Source: Flavobacteriales bacterium (GTDB lineage: Bacteria > Bacteroidota > Bacteroidia > Flavobacteriales_F > PHOS-HE28). From it: DNA of 64,000 nt. The number at the start of each line of letters is the position of its first letter. The stretch's first letter is position 1. The notes beneath the pieces were generated by a model. The model saw only the letters and a list, made by a program, of their open reading frames with translations, was not told the DNA's origin and searched no databases. The position numbers and the translations under genes are program-made. The DNA lies in contig JADIYA010000003.1 in assembly GCA_016705545.1 (NCBI GenBank), positions 79,931 through 143,930 on the forward strand, written 5' to 3'. Below, piece after piece: positions 6,945-16,631 of this stretch.

Positions 6945-9770
6945 TTGCCTGCAAAGACCGCCGCTCCGGCCCCAGAAATCCTGCGCAAGCTCCGCCACGG
7001 ATCCATCCGTGTTGAAGGAGCCCGGGTGCACAACCTGAAGAACATCAGCGTGGAGATCCCGCGCGGCAAGCTGGTGGTGATCACCGGCCTCAGCGGCAGC
7101 GGCAAGAGCAGCTTGGCGTTCGATACGCTCTATGCCGAAGGGCAGCGCCGCTATGTGGAGAGTCTCAGCAGCTATGCTCGGCAGTTCATGGGGCGCTTGG
7201 AGAAGCCCGACGTGGATCGCATCATCGGCATCAGTCCTGCAATCGCCATCGAGCAGAAGGTGCAGAGCAGCAACCCGCGCAGTACCGTGGGCACCAGCAC
7301 CGAGGTGTACGATCACCTCAAGCTGCTCTTCGCGCGCGCCGGCGAGACCATCTCGCCTGCGAGCGGCCAGCTTGTGAAGCGGCATTCCATCGAGGATGTC
7401 GTGGCCGGCGTGAACAGCTACCCCTATGGCAGCACGGTGCTGATGCTCGCACCGCTGGCCATGCCAAAGGGCCGCAGCATCAAGGAGCACCTCGACGTCC
7501 TCCAGCAGCAAGGTTATGCGCGCGTGCACGATGGGACCGCCGTGCACCGCATTGAGGATCTCCTCTCCGACAAGAAAACGCTGAAGGGCACCTACTTCCT
7601 CGTTGTTGATCGCCTCAGCGCCGTGCCTGGCGATCAGGAGAACGAGAGCCGCACGGCCGACAGCGCCGAGACCGCCTTCTTCGAGGGTCACGGCGAACTC
7701 ATCCTCTTGGGAGAGGATGGCCGGCAAATGGGCTTCAGCGACAAGTTCGAACTGGATGGCATCCCATTCGAGGAGCCCAGCCCGAACCTCTTCAGCTTCA
7801 ACGATCCCGTAGGCGCATGCCCCAAGTGCGAGGGCTATGGCAGCATCATCGGCATCGATGCCGATCTGGTGATCCCGGACAAGCGCCTGAGCCTCTACGA
7901 CGATTGCGTGGCTCCCTGGCGCGGTGAGGTGCTCAGCGAATGGAAGCGTGATTTCATCCGCGACAGCGCAAAGCACGACTTCCCCATCCACCGCCCCTAC
8001 CGCGAACTCTCAGCCGAGCATCGGAAGCTCTTGTGGACCGGTGCCAAGGGCCTGCATGGCATCGACGCCTTCTTCAAGTACGTGGAGGAGAAGAGCTACA
8101 AGATCCAGTACCGCGTGCTGGCCAGCCGCTACCGGGGCAAGACCACTTGCACGGAATGCGAAGGCACCCGCCTAAGGAAGGAAGCGCGCTATGTGAAGGT
8201 GGGCGGCAAGGACATCACCGAGCTCACGGGCATGCCCATTGCGGAATGCCTGCGCTTCTTCGAGGATCTGGAGCTGAATGATGCCCAGCACCGCATCGCG
8301 GCACGGCTGCTCAAGGAGATCACCAACCGCCTGCTCTACCTGGTGGATGTTGGCGTAGGATACCTCACGCTCGAGCGCCGCAGCAATACCCTCAGCGGCG
8401 GAGAGACCCAGCGCATCGACTTGGCCACTTCGCTCGGCAGCAGCCTGGTGGGCAGCATGTACATCCTCGACGAGCCCAGCATCGGCCTGCACCCGCGCGA
8501 TACCGAGCGCCTCATCGGCGTGCTGAAGAAACTGCGCGATCTCGGCAACACGGTGATCGTGGTGGAGCACGACGAGGAAGTCATGCGCGCAGCGGATCAC
8601 CTCATCGACATGGGCCCTCTGGCCGGCAGCCATGGCGGCGAAGTGGTCTTCAGCGGTCCATTCGAAGCGCTGGCGACGAGCGATGGCCTCACCGCCCGCT
8701 ACCTCACCGGGCGCGAGCGCATATCGCCACCAGAGAAGCGTCGCCCGGTGCGCGACAGACTCCTGCTCCGTGGTGCGCGCGAACACAACCTCAAAGACAT
8801 CGATGCAGCCTTCCCCCTGCACATGCTCACGGTGGTAACCGGGGTGAGCGGCAGCGGTAAGACCACGCTCGTGAAGCGCATCCTCTACCCCGCCATGAAG
8901 CGTCACCTCGAAGGCTTCAGCGAACGGCCCGGCGAGCACACAGCGCTCGAAGGCGATCTCGGGCGCATCGAGGCCGTGGAACTGGTGGATCAGAATCCCA
9001 TCGGCCGCAGCAGCCGCAGCAACCCGGTGACCTACGTGAAGGCCTGGGACGAGGTGCGCCAGCTCTTCAGCGAGCAGGAGGTGGCCAAGGTGCGCGGCTA
9101 CAAGCCCAGTCATTTCAGCTTCAATGTCGATGGCGGGCGATGCGAGATCTGCCAGGGTGAGGGCGAGGTCCGCATCGAGATGCAGTTCATGGCGGATATC
9201 AGCCTCACCTGCGAGGCCTGCAAGGGCCGGCGCTTCCGGGACGAAGTGCTCGACGTGAAGTTCCAGGGCGTCGACGTGTCCGAACTGCTCGCCATGACGG
9301 TGGATGATGCGATCGCCTTCTTCTCACCGCACCAGGGCCTCGGCGCATGCGCGCGCATCGTGCAGAAGCTGCTTCCGCTCCAGCAGACCGGCATGGGCTA
9401 CGTGAAACTCGGCCAGAGCAGCAGCACGTTATCGGGCGGCGAGGCGCAGCGCATCAAGCTGGCCAGCTTCCTCACCAAAGGGCAGGACGAGAAGCCCACG
9501 CTCTTCATCTTCGACGAGCCGACCACCGGGCTTCACTTCCATGACATCGCGAAGCTGCTTGCGGCGCTCGGCATGCTCATCGCCAATGGGCATAGCGTGA
9601 TCTGCATCGAGCACAACACCGAAGTGATCATGTGCGCGGACCAGGTGATCGACCTCGGCCCCGAAGGCGGGGATGGCGGAGGAAGATTGCTCTTCGCTGG
9701 CACGCCCGAGGAATTGGCACGGGAGGATTCGCACACGGGTCGCGCGATGGCGAAGGCGTGGCAGCGTTAG
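6945..9770 (+). CDS. uvrA: UvrABC excinuclease subunit A
   Basis: The damage-recognition ATPase of nucleotide excision repair, 941 residues, full length for the family. There are two ABC modules. The first has Walker A 'GLSGSGKSSLAFDT' near residue 49 and signature 'LSGGETQRIDLATSLGS'. The second has Walker A 'GVSGSGKTTLVKR' and signature 'LSGGEAQRIKLASFL'. Both are followed by D-E-P Walker B motifs. Zinc-binding cysteines appear in the insertion ('CPKCEGYG', 'CTECEGTRLRK') and in the second finger ('CEICQGEG', 'CEACKGRR'). No ATG fits, so the start is the TTG at 6945, giving 'MPAKTAAPAPEILRKL'. The stop overlaps the stop of the convergent secreted-protein gene by three bases. Confidence 0.97.
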   Translation: MPAKTAAPAPEILRKLRHGSIRVEGARVHNLKNISVEIPRGKLVVITGLSGSGKSSLAFDTLYAEGQRRYVESLSSYARQFMGRLEKPDVDRIIGISPAIAIEQKVQSSNPRSTVGTSTEVYDHLKLLFARAGETISPASGQLVKRHSIEDVVAGVNSYPYGSTVLMLAPLAMPKGRSIKEHLDVLQQQGYARVHDGTAVHRIEDLLSDKKTLKGTYFLVVDRLSAVPGDQENESRTADSAETAFFEGHGELILLGEDGRQMGFSDKFELDGIPFEEPSPNLFSFNDPVGACPKCEGYGSIIGIDADLVIPDKRLSLYDDCVAPWRGEVLSEWKRDFIRDSAKHDFPIHRPYRELSAEHRKLLWTGAKGLHGIDAFFKYVEEKSYKIQYRVLASRYRGKTTCTECEGTRLRKEARYVKVGGKDITELTGMPIAECLRFFEDLELNDAQHRIAARLLKEITNRLLYLVDVGVGYLTLERRSNTLSGGETQRIDLATSLGSSLVGSMYILDEPSIGLHPRDTERLIGVLKKLRDLGNTVIVVEHDEEVMRAADHLIDMGPLAGSHGGEVVFSGPFEALATSDGLTARYLTGRERISPPEKRRPVRDRLLLRGAREHNLKDIDAAFPLHMLTVVTGVSGSGKTTLVKRILYPAMKRHLEGFSERPGEHTALEGDLGRIEAVELVDQNPIGRSSRSNPVTYVKAWDEVRQLFSEQEVAKVRGYKPSHFSFNVDGGRCEICQGEGEVRIEMQFMADISLTCEACKGRRFRDEVLDVKFQGVDVSELLAMTVDDAIAFFSPHQGLGACARIVQKLLPLQQTGMGYVKLGQSSSTLSGGEAQRIKLASFLTKGQDEKPTLFIFDEPTTGLHFHDIAKLLAALGMLIANGHSVICIEHNTEVIMCADQVIDLGPEGGDGGGRLLFAGTPEELAREDSHTGRAMAKAWQR

Positions 9771-12700
9771 CGCAGCAGCGTTACGTGCGTGGTGATCGTG
9801 ACCGGATCGGTGCCCTTGCAGAATTCCTTGTAGGTGACGATCACGAAGTAGGTGCCATCGGGAACGGTCTCGCCGTCGTTCCGAAGCTTGCCATTCCACC
9901 CGTAGTTCCCTGATGTGGTCTCGAACACGCGTTGTCCCCAACGGTTGTAGATGTCCATCTGGAAATCAGCGGCAGGGTCAACGCCCTCCACCAGGTACAC
10001 ATCGTTGACCTTGTCCCCGTTCGGAGTGAACACGTTCGGCACGATGGCCTCGCTGTCGCCGATCAGGAAGAAGACCACATTCACGGTATCTGTCACTGGA
10101 CAGCCAGCCGGATCGATTGCTGTGAACCAATAGGAGCCATCATCCTCTACGGTGATGGTGGGCGTGCTCAGGCCATTGCTCCAGGTGATGCTGAGCGGCG
10201 TGAACGGGGGCGAAAGCGTGGCATCCTGTCCGGGGCAGATCTGGCGATCGGCAACCGGCTCGTAGGTGATGGGTTGTGCAACGATGATCGTGTCCGAACC
10301 CGTGCAGAAGCCGTCGGTCACCACCACGATGTACGCGCCGGGCTCACTTACGCTGATGGTCGCGGTCTGCGCGCCCGTGCTCCAAGCGTACGCATCGAAA
10401 CCGGCTCCTGCATCCAGCACAACGCTGGCTCCATCGCACAATCCCACAGGCGACTCCAGATCGAGCGTGAGGCCGGGGATGCCCACATCGATGGTCTGCG
10501 ACGCGAAGGCCGTATCAGCGCACACGGGATCAACGATGCCCAGGGTGATCGTGTATTGGCCCGGAGCTGCATAGACATGAGAAGGGTTGGTAAGGGTGGA
10601 TCCGCTGCCATCGCCGAAACTCCACAGGAAGATGCTGCTGCCCAAGCTGGTGTTGAATAGATCCACCTCTACCGCATCGCAGTTGCCGGATGGCACAGCA
10701 TCAAAGCCGGGCTGCAGGTCGATGGGCGCCACCACGGTGATCTGAACGGTTGCCGTATCCACGGCTACGCACAATCCGATCGCCGTTCCCACCAGCGTGA
10801 TCGTGTACACGCCGGGTTCGGCGTACTGGTGCGCCAGTGTCACCTCCGTGCTCGTTGGTGATCCGTCGCCCAGGTCCCACAGCCAAGCGTCGGCGGTGCC
10901 CACCGCATTGAGCACAACAGGATCATCGAGGCAGAGCACCAGGTTGCTGATGCTCGCATCGATGTTCACCTGCACGTTCTGCTCGAAGTCGATCTTGAAC
11001 ACGCCGAGGTTGCAGTTCATGCCGTTGTCGGTGCTGCTCCAAGCACCGGGCGTTGTCGGGAAGGTGGTGGTTCCGAAGCCGCAGCCCGCGCATACGGCCT
11101 GATAAACGATCCCGTCCTTGTCGAATCGGCTGGTGCCGCCATCGACATGCTCGGTGGCGGTGCCTCCGAAGAAGGTGGCGTAGGCTAGCGACGATGCATC
11201 GGCATTGAGCACCATCAGGTAGAAATCGCTGCCATCGGTGCCGGGCTGATAGGCATCGGCCGTCACGGGCAGGCCGATCGTGCTGCTCGAGGTAACGCCG
11301 CCACCGGCCGGATTCACGGTTCCGCCCCAGCCACTGAAGTAGATCTGGCCGCAATCGCTCACCAGGAATGCCGATGGACTGATGTTCTCCGTTCCGTTGG
11401 TACCGATGCGCGTGCTCCACAACGATGCTGAAAGCGCGCTGTTGAGCTTATGGATGAACTGCGACCCTGCGGGGTTCGCATAAACGCCGGCACTCACCGG
11501 ATAAGCTCCGGTGGTTTGTCCCACGACGTACACATTGTTCTGCGGATCGAGCTGCACGAAGTACGCTTGGTCGAAGCCCGATGTTCCGAAGAAGGTGGTC
11601 CCGAGCAGCGTGCCGGTGTTGCTGTACCTCGCCAGCCAGCCATCGCCGCCGCCAGCATTGGCCGCTTGGAATGGCGAGCCCGCGGCAGGCAGATCAGTGC
11701 TCAAGGTGCCGCCGGTCACGTACACATCGCCGGTAGTGGAGACCTGCACGCCATACGCTGCATCGTTGCCCGAACCGCCGTGGTAAGTGGCCCAGAGCAT
11801 GTTGGTCAGCGTGGGGTCCATGCGGAAGATGTAGCCATCGAGGCTTCCGCCGAATGCCGCTTGCGATGCGCCAGGCGTGGTGAAAAGGCCGCTGCTGGCC
11901 GTGCAGCTCGCGATGATCGGATTCTCATCGGCATCCATGATGATCTCGCCGCGGAAGGGATCACCGTAGTTCCGCAGCAGCGGGGTGAACTGGTTGAGGC
12001 CATCATTGGCGCTGCCGCCCACGTAGGTCGCTCCGAGCAGCGCATCGGCGCCCGCATTCAGATGCACCACGGCGATATCGCTGCCGAAGCTGTAGTTGAA
12101 GCCATAGGAGCCGCCGAAGGGCGGAAGGGTGCCGCCACCTAGCGTATTGTCAAAACAGCCAGCGGTGACAGGGAAATTGCTCGATCCCGTGGTGCCGAGG
12201 ATGAAGAGCTCATTGGAGCTGTTCACCACCATGCTGTGCGGCAGGTCGTTGTCGCTGCCACCGATATAGGTGCTCCAGATCAGGCTCGTGCCATCTGGCG
12301 CGAACTTGCTCACCCCCATGTCGATGGTGCCGCCGCCGAATGTGCTTTGCAGGACGCCCAAGGTGAGCGGATAGCCCACACCGAACACGCTGCCCGCACC
12401 GTAGAGGTGTCCATCGTCATCATAAGTCGCCGTGCAGCCGAAGTTGTCCGCGAAGCTGCCCACGTAGCTGCTGAAGGTCACCACGGGATCGATCACCAGC
12501 GTCGCCGAACGGTCATAGCCATCGGGAAAGAGGAACGACACGCGATCGCCGCGCTGCACGAACTCGCAACGAACGGGGTTCTTGTCCCGTTGCGCTCGGT
12601 CCATGCCACAGGGCGCTGCTCGATCAAGGTGCCTGCGGTGGTAATCACGTAGCTCATGCCATCGCGTACTTCCAACTTGTCCTGGCCTTCATATCGCATG

Positions 12701-13200
12701 ACGATGGCTGCTGGATCGGCGCCTGCCGTAACCACCCAATCGTACTTCAGCCCTTCATGGCCATGCACATGCAGGTCGATGCCGGGGTAAACGGCATTCA
12801 ACTCCGCTCCGCCGAAGACCCCTACACCGCCGGCCCAATTCGCTCGGTCATTGCCCAGGAAGTAGTTGACGTAATGCGGCTGCCGATCCTCTGCGCGGTG
12901 CGCAGCAGCGCGCCCCCCCTCGAAATGGACGCGGAATGCATGCTCACGATACGGTTCGTACGGCGTGTCCTTCGGCATGGCATGCTGGGGACCGCCGCTG
13001 CGCAACACGTACGTGAACGCTGATGGCTCCACGAACACGGCACCACCAGGAGTCATGGCCCGGAAGAGGACCTGCTGCGGCCATTGGCCCTTGTTCTCAT
13101 GGAACTCCAATCCGCGACGCCCGCCGTGATCATGCGCATGATCATGGGCGGCAAGGCAGACCGGCGCGAGGGCGGCGGTCAGGAGTAGGGTGCTTCGCAT
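9767..13200 (-). CDS. Giant T9SS-secreted SBBP/PKD protein, copy 1 (frameshifted)
   Basis: First of three tandem paralogues. The signal peptide 'MRSTLLLTAALAPVCLA' is followed by a His-rich start 'AHDHAHDHGG', then a DUF7948-like domain ('FHENKGQWPQQVLFRA'). The frame breaks near 12570-12600, after 'RPVAW', and continues as 'VRCEFVQRGDRVSFLFPDG'. SBBP beta-propeller repeats, two PKD domains ('WDLGDGSP', 'WSFGDGSG') and a CHU_C type B sorting domain ('NVFTPNGDKVNDVY', 'YNRWGQRVF') follow. The span of 3434 nt is one short of a multiple of three; correction gives about 1144 residues. It is probably a cell-surface or released adhesin-like protein, but its ligand is unknown. It is the last of the three in transcription order, and a TACTTTCG box lies four bases before its ATG. 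Confidence 0.85.
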
Positions 13201-13204
13201 GCTC

Positions 13205-13212
13205 CGAAAGTA
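13205..13212 (-). promoter_or_regulatory. -7 box (TACTTTCG) before SBBP/PKD copy 1
   Basis: Minus-strand TACTTTCG with a four-base spacer (GAGC) to the ATG at 13200, the same box and spacing as the M1 gene at 2636. It suggests copy 1 has its own, possibly leaderless, transcript even though copy 2 ends only 37 bases upstream. Confidence 0.5.
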
Positions 13213-13237
13213 GTGCTCGGCGCGGAAGCCGGAATCG

Positions 13238-16200
13238 TCAACGCAGCAAAGTCACGTGACCGGCTTTGCTCACTTCGGGCTCCTTCGCGCACAGGTCCTT
13301 GTAGCTCACGATGTAGAAGTAGGTGCCATCGGGCACGGGCAGGTCGCTCTCGTTGTCCACGCTGCCCTTCCAGCCGCGCTTGGGGTCGGCGCTCTGGAAC
13401 ATCTTCTGGCCCCAACGGTTGTACACCTCCAAGCTGAACTGCTGCACATCGAGGCCCGCAACCACGAATTCATCGTTGTGCTTGTCGCCGTTCGGCGTGA
13501 AGACATTGGGGATGATGGCTTCGCCATCAGACGTGGCCAGGTGCACGACTTCGACTGTATCCGCGAACACGCAGCCGTAAGCATCCGTGGCGACGAATGA
13601 GTATTGGCCGGCCGCCGTAACGCTCAGGGTGGTCTCCTGCCAGCCATTGCTCCAAAGAATGCTCTGTGCAGTGAATGCCGGAGCCAGGTTCACATTACGG
13701 CCCGGGCAGGTCTGCACATCGGCCATGCCTGGAGGCGTGGCAACCTGCATCACTTGGATCTGGTCGGAAGCGTCGCAGAAGCCGAGCGCTACAGCGATGT
13801 CATAGAGCCCCGGCTCGCTCACCGTGATTATTTGCGCTGTCTCGCCGGTGCTCCATTGATAGCCATCGTAACCAGCGCCAGCATTGAGCAGCACGCTTGC
13901 CTCCGGACAGAGATACACGGGCGAAGGCAGGTCCAAGTCGAGGCTGGCTGGCGGCACCTCAATGCTCATCGAGAAGCTATCGGTGAGCTGGCAGAACTGG
14001 TCAATCACGGTGATGGTGTAGCTGTAGGTGCCCGGACCAGGCACGGTCACGTACGGATTGGGCACGTTGCTCGGCGTTCCGCCCAAGTCCCAGAGCACCA
14101 CGTTGCTGCCGGTGCTCTGGTTGGTGAGCTGCACCGCGTATTCAGTGCATGAACTGATGGGATCCGCGGTGAAGAGTGCCTCCAGTTGCGCCGGGTCACT
14201 GATGGTGACCGTTATGAACGCTGTGTCCGCCACGTTGCAGGTGGTGCTATCCACGCCGATGAGCATCACGGAATAGGTGCCCGCGGTGGTGTACGTGTAT
14301 TGCTGGGTGCTGCCGCCCACGATGGTATTGCCGTTGCCGAAATCCCAGATCACCTGCGGTGCATTCCCGTTGCTGGTAAATGTGATCGTGGCCGGTGCGC
14401 AGCCGGTGGTTGCCGTGGCGCTCATGTTCACGTTCACACCGCTCTGCTCGAAGTCGATCTTGTAAACCCCCAGGTCCCAGCCCACGAAATTCGTTGGTGC
14501 GTAAGCGCCGGGCGTGGTGGGCATGCTCTGCCCTCCGCTGCAAACCCCTTGGTAGATCACACCGCGCTTATCGAACCGGCTGGTGCCGCCGTCCACATGG
14601 CTGCCGCCATAGTAGGTGCCGAAGAGCAGGCTGGTCATGTCGGCCTCATAGCAGGCCAGATAGAACCGGCTGGAGCCAGGGCCGTACAGCGCGTCCGGCG
14701 TGGTCTCAAAGGTCCCGCTCGGGTTGTACCCGCTGATGTAGATGCGGTCGCACACATCCACGAGGAAGGCCACTGGCGCGAGGTTGGCGCCTCCGATGGT
14801 GGTGGTGTAGATCGTGGTTGTCAGCTCAGGGTCGAAGGAGGCCAGGAAGACCACAGATCCCGCTTGGCCATATGTGCCTACCGGCGCAATCGCGATGGTG
14901 CCTTGGCTCTGCCCGTAAATGTGCACGTCACCATCATTGTCAAGGTCAAGGAAGTACGCGGCATCGGGCTGGGCGGTGCCGAAGAAAGTGCCTGCGGTAA
15001 TGGCCGTGCCGTCAATCGAAATACGCACGACGAAGGCATCCTTCGTGCCGCCTTGATAAGTTGCTTGATATCCGCCAGCAGGCATCGGGAAGTCGGAGCT
15101 GGCGGTTGTCCCACACAGATAGACACTGCCGCCATCCACCCGCAATCCAAGCCCGGCATCATTCAATGCGCCACCGAGGTACGTGCTTACCAGCAATGCA
15201 GAGCAGTCTGCCGACAGCGAGGTGAGCACGGCATCCTGCGTGCCTCCGATGGTGGCCTGAACCGCACCGGCAGTCACCGGATACTCCGGGCTCCAGGTGG
15301 AAGATGCGATGTAGATGTTGCCGGCAGCATCCGTGACGATCTCCCCGCGGTAGGTGTCGCCGTAATTGTTGGTCATGTTCTGGCGGCCATCATCATCGGA
15401 CCCGCCGAGGTAGGTGCTGCCGATCAATGCGGTGCCATCGCTGTTCAGATGGGTGATCACGATATCGCTCGCGCCGTTGTTCGTCGCGTCGAAGGCCGTG
15501 GCGGAGACCGGATAGTTGCCGCTGAGGCTGCTGCCCAGCACGCAGAGACCGCCCGTGCTGTTCACGATCATGCTGTGCGGCTTGTCATCGCCGCTCCCGC
15601 CGATGAACGTGGCGTACAGCAATTGGGTCGCATCAGGATTGAACTTGTTCACGACGATGTCGGTGCCTGCGCCGCCCGCGGGCGAGGTCTGGAAAGCGCC
15701 AACCGTGACCGGGAAGGTGTTGCCGAAATTCTGCGCGCCACCGTAGATGTTGCCGTCATTGTCGAAGGTGCTGCAATGGCCGTAGTTGCTCGCTCCGGTC
15801 TGTCCGCTGAAGGTGGCTCCCACGAGCACCGGGTCGATCACGATGGGCCTGCCCTTCTCCACCCCTTGCGGGAAACTGAATGTCACCGTCGAGCCATCAA
15901 GCGCGAAAGCGCACGGCAACGGGCTGTTGTCATCGGCGTACCATGCAACGGGCTTCAGCTCATGCAGCTCGCCAACGGTCGTGGCCAGCACCAGGTCGCC
16001 TTTCTCCGTGATGGACAAACGATCGAGGCCCTCATAACGGAAGGCGATCAACGCTGGGTCAGCGCCAGCTTCCAACAACAGGTCGTACTTCGCCTGTCCG
16101 CTCTCACTGTGCCAGCGCATATCGATGCCGGGCCATAGCTGCTCGTAGTGAACTGATTCGAAGACCGGCACACGCGTGGCCCACTTCGATGGGTCGTTCC

Positions 16201-16618
16201 CGAGGTAATAGTTGTGGTACTCCTTGCGCGGCGCCTCACCGTGCGCCAAGGCCGAGAGGTCCGCGCCCACGAAGCGCATGCGCCAGGCATGCCCGCGCAG
16301 GCTGAAACCCGCTTGCCGCTCGGGCTCCCACTGGATGTAATCATGCACCAGTTCCGAAGCGTCGGATTGATAGCGCGACCAGGTGATGCCATCAGCGCCG
16401 AGGAACATCGCGCTGCCTTGGAATGCGGCCTTGAAGCGCACGGCCGCTTCCCACTGGCCGAGGTTGGGCACGTATTGCACCTTGTTGGTCGCGCCCGGGG
16501 CGTGGTCGTGCTCATGCGCCATGGCCATCGTGCTCATGGCGGTGATCGAGAGCGCCAGCGCAGCGCGGCCCAAGCCCTTCTTGAGGGCGCTTCGGTTCTG
16601 AATCATCATCTTCTTCAC
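13238..16618 (-). CDS. Giant T9SS-secreted SBBP/PKD protein, copy 2
   Basis: The intact second paralogue, 1126 residues. The N-terminus has a long basic head, a hydrophobic segment ending 'MSTMAMA', and again a His-rich mature start 'HEHDHAPGA'. A DUF7948-like domain covers roughly residues 40-270 ('VPNLGQWEAAVRFKA', 'FRYEGLDRLSI'). SBBP propeller repeats cover about 275-680, each with a 'TYLGGSDDD'-like motif and a 'D.AGNIYIAS'-like strand. Two PKD-type domains follow ('WDFGNGNT', 'VLWDLGG'), then a CHU_C sorting domain at the end ('NVFTPNGDKHNDEF', 'EVYNRWGQKMF'). It ends 13 bases before copy 3's stop codon would be read on the same strand, so copies 2 and 3 are probably cotranscribed. Secretion by T9SS is inferred from the C-terminal domain. 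Confidence 0.88.
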   Translation of the reverse strand: MKKMMIQNRSALKKGLGRAALALSITAMSTMAMAHEHDHAPGATNKVQYVPNLGQWEAAVRFKAAFQGSAMFLGADGITWSRYQSDASELVHDYIQWEPERQAGFSLRGHAWRMRFVGADLSALAHGEAPRKEYHNYYLGNDPSKWATRVPVFESVHYEQLWPGIDMRWHSESGQAKYDLLLEAGADPALIAFRYEGLDRLSITEKGDLVLATTVGELHELKPVAWYADDNSPLPCAFALDGSTVTFSFPQGVEKGRPIVIDPVLVGATFSGQTGASNYGHCSTFDNDGNIYGGAQNFGNTFPVTVGAFQTSPAGGAGTDIVVNKFNPDATQLLYATFIGGSGDDKPHSMIVNSTGGLCVLGSSLSGNYPVSATAFDATNNGASDIVITHLNSDGTALIGSTYLGGSDDDGRQNMTNNYGDTYRGEIVTDAAGNIYIASSTWSPEYPVTAGAVQATIGGTQDAVLTSLSADCSALLVSTYLGGALNDAGLGLRVDGGSVYLCGTTASSDFPMPAGGYQATYQGGTKDAFVVRISIDGTAITAGTFFGTAQPDAAYFLDLDNDGDVHIYGQSQGTIAIAPVGTYGQAGSVVFLASFDPELTTTIYTTTIGGANLAPVAFLVDVCDRIYISGYNPSGTFETTPDALYGPGSSRFYLACYEADMTSLLFGTYYGGSHVDGGTSRFDKRGVIYQGVCSGGQSMPTTPGAYAPTNFVGWDLGVYKIDFEQSGVNVNMSATATTGCAPATITFTSNGNAPQVIWDFGNGNTIVGGSTQQYTYTTAGTYSVMLIGVDSTTCNVADTAFITVTISDPAQLEALFTADPISSCTEYAVQLTNQSTGSNVVLWDLGGTPSNVPNPYVTVPGPGTYSYTITVIDQFCQLTDSFSMSIEVPPASLDLDLPSPVYLCPEASVLLNAGAGYDGYQWSTGETAQIITVSEPGLYDIAVALGFCDASDQIQVMQVATPPGMADVQTCPGRNVNLAPAFTAQSILWSNGWQETTLSVTAAGQYSFVATDAYGCVFADTVEVVHLATSDGEAIIPNVFTPNGDKHNDEFVVAGLDVQQFSLEVYNRWGQKMFQSADPKRGWKGSVDNESDLPVPDGTYFYIVSYKDLCAKEPEVSKAGHVTLLR

Positions 16619-16631
16619 TGGTTAGTTGCTC

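Noticed and set aside
14186..16138. A 650-codon open frame on the plus strand opposite SBBP/PKD copy 2
   Set aside because: It is antisense to a clearly conserved coding gene. Its His/Ala/Gly/Val-rich composition is what GC-rich DNA gives when read backwards, and it has no recognisable domain.
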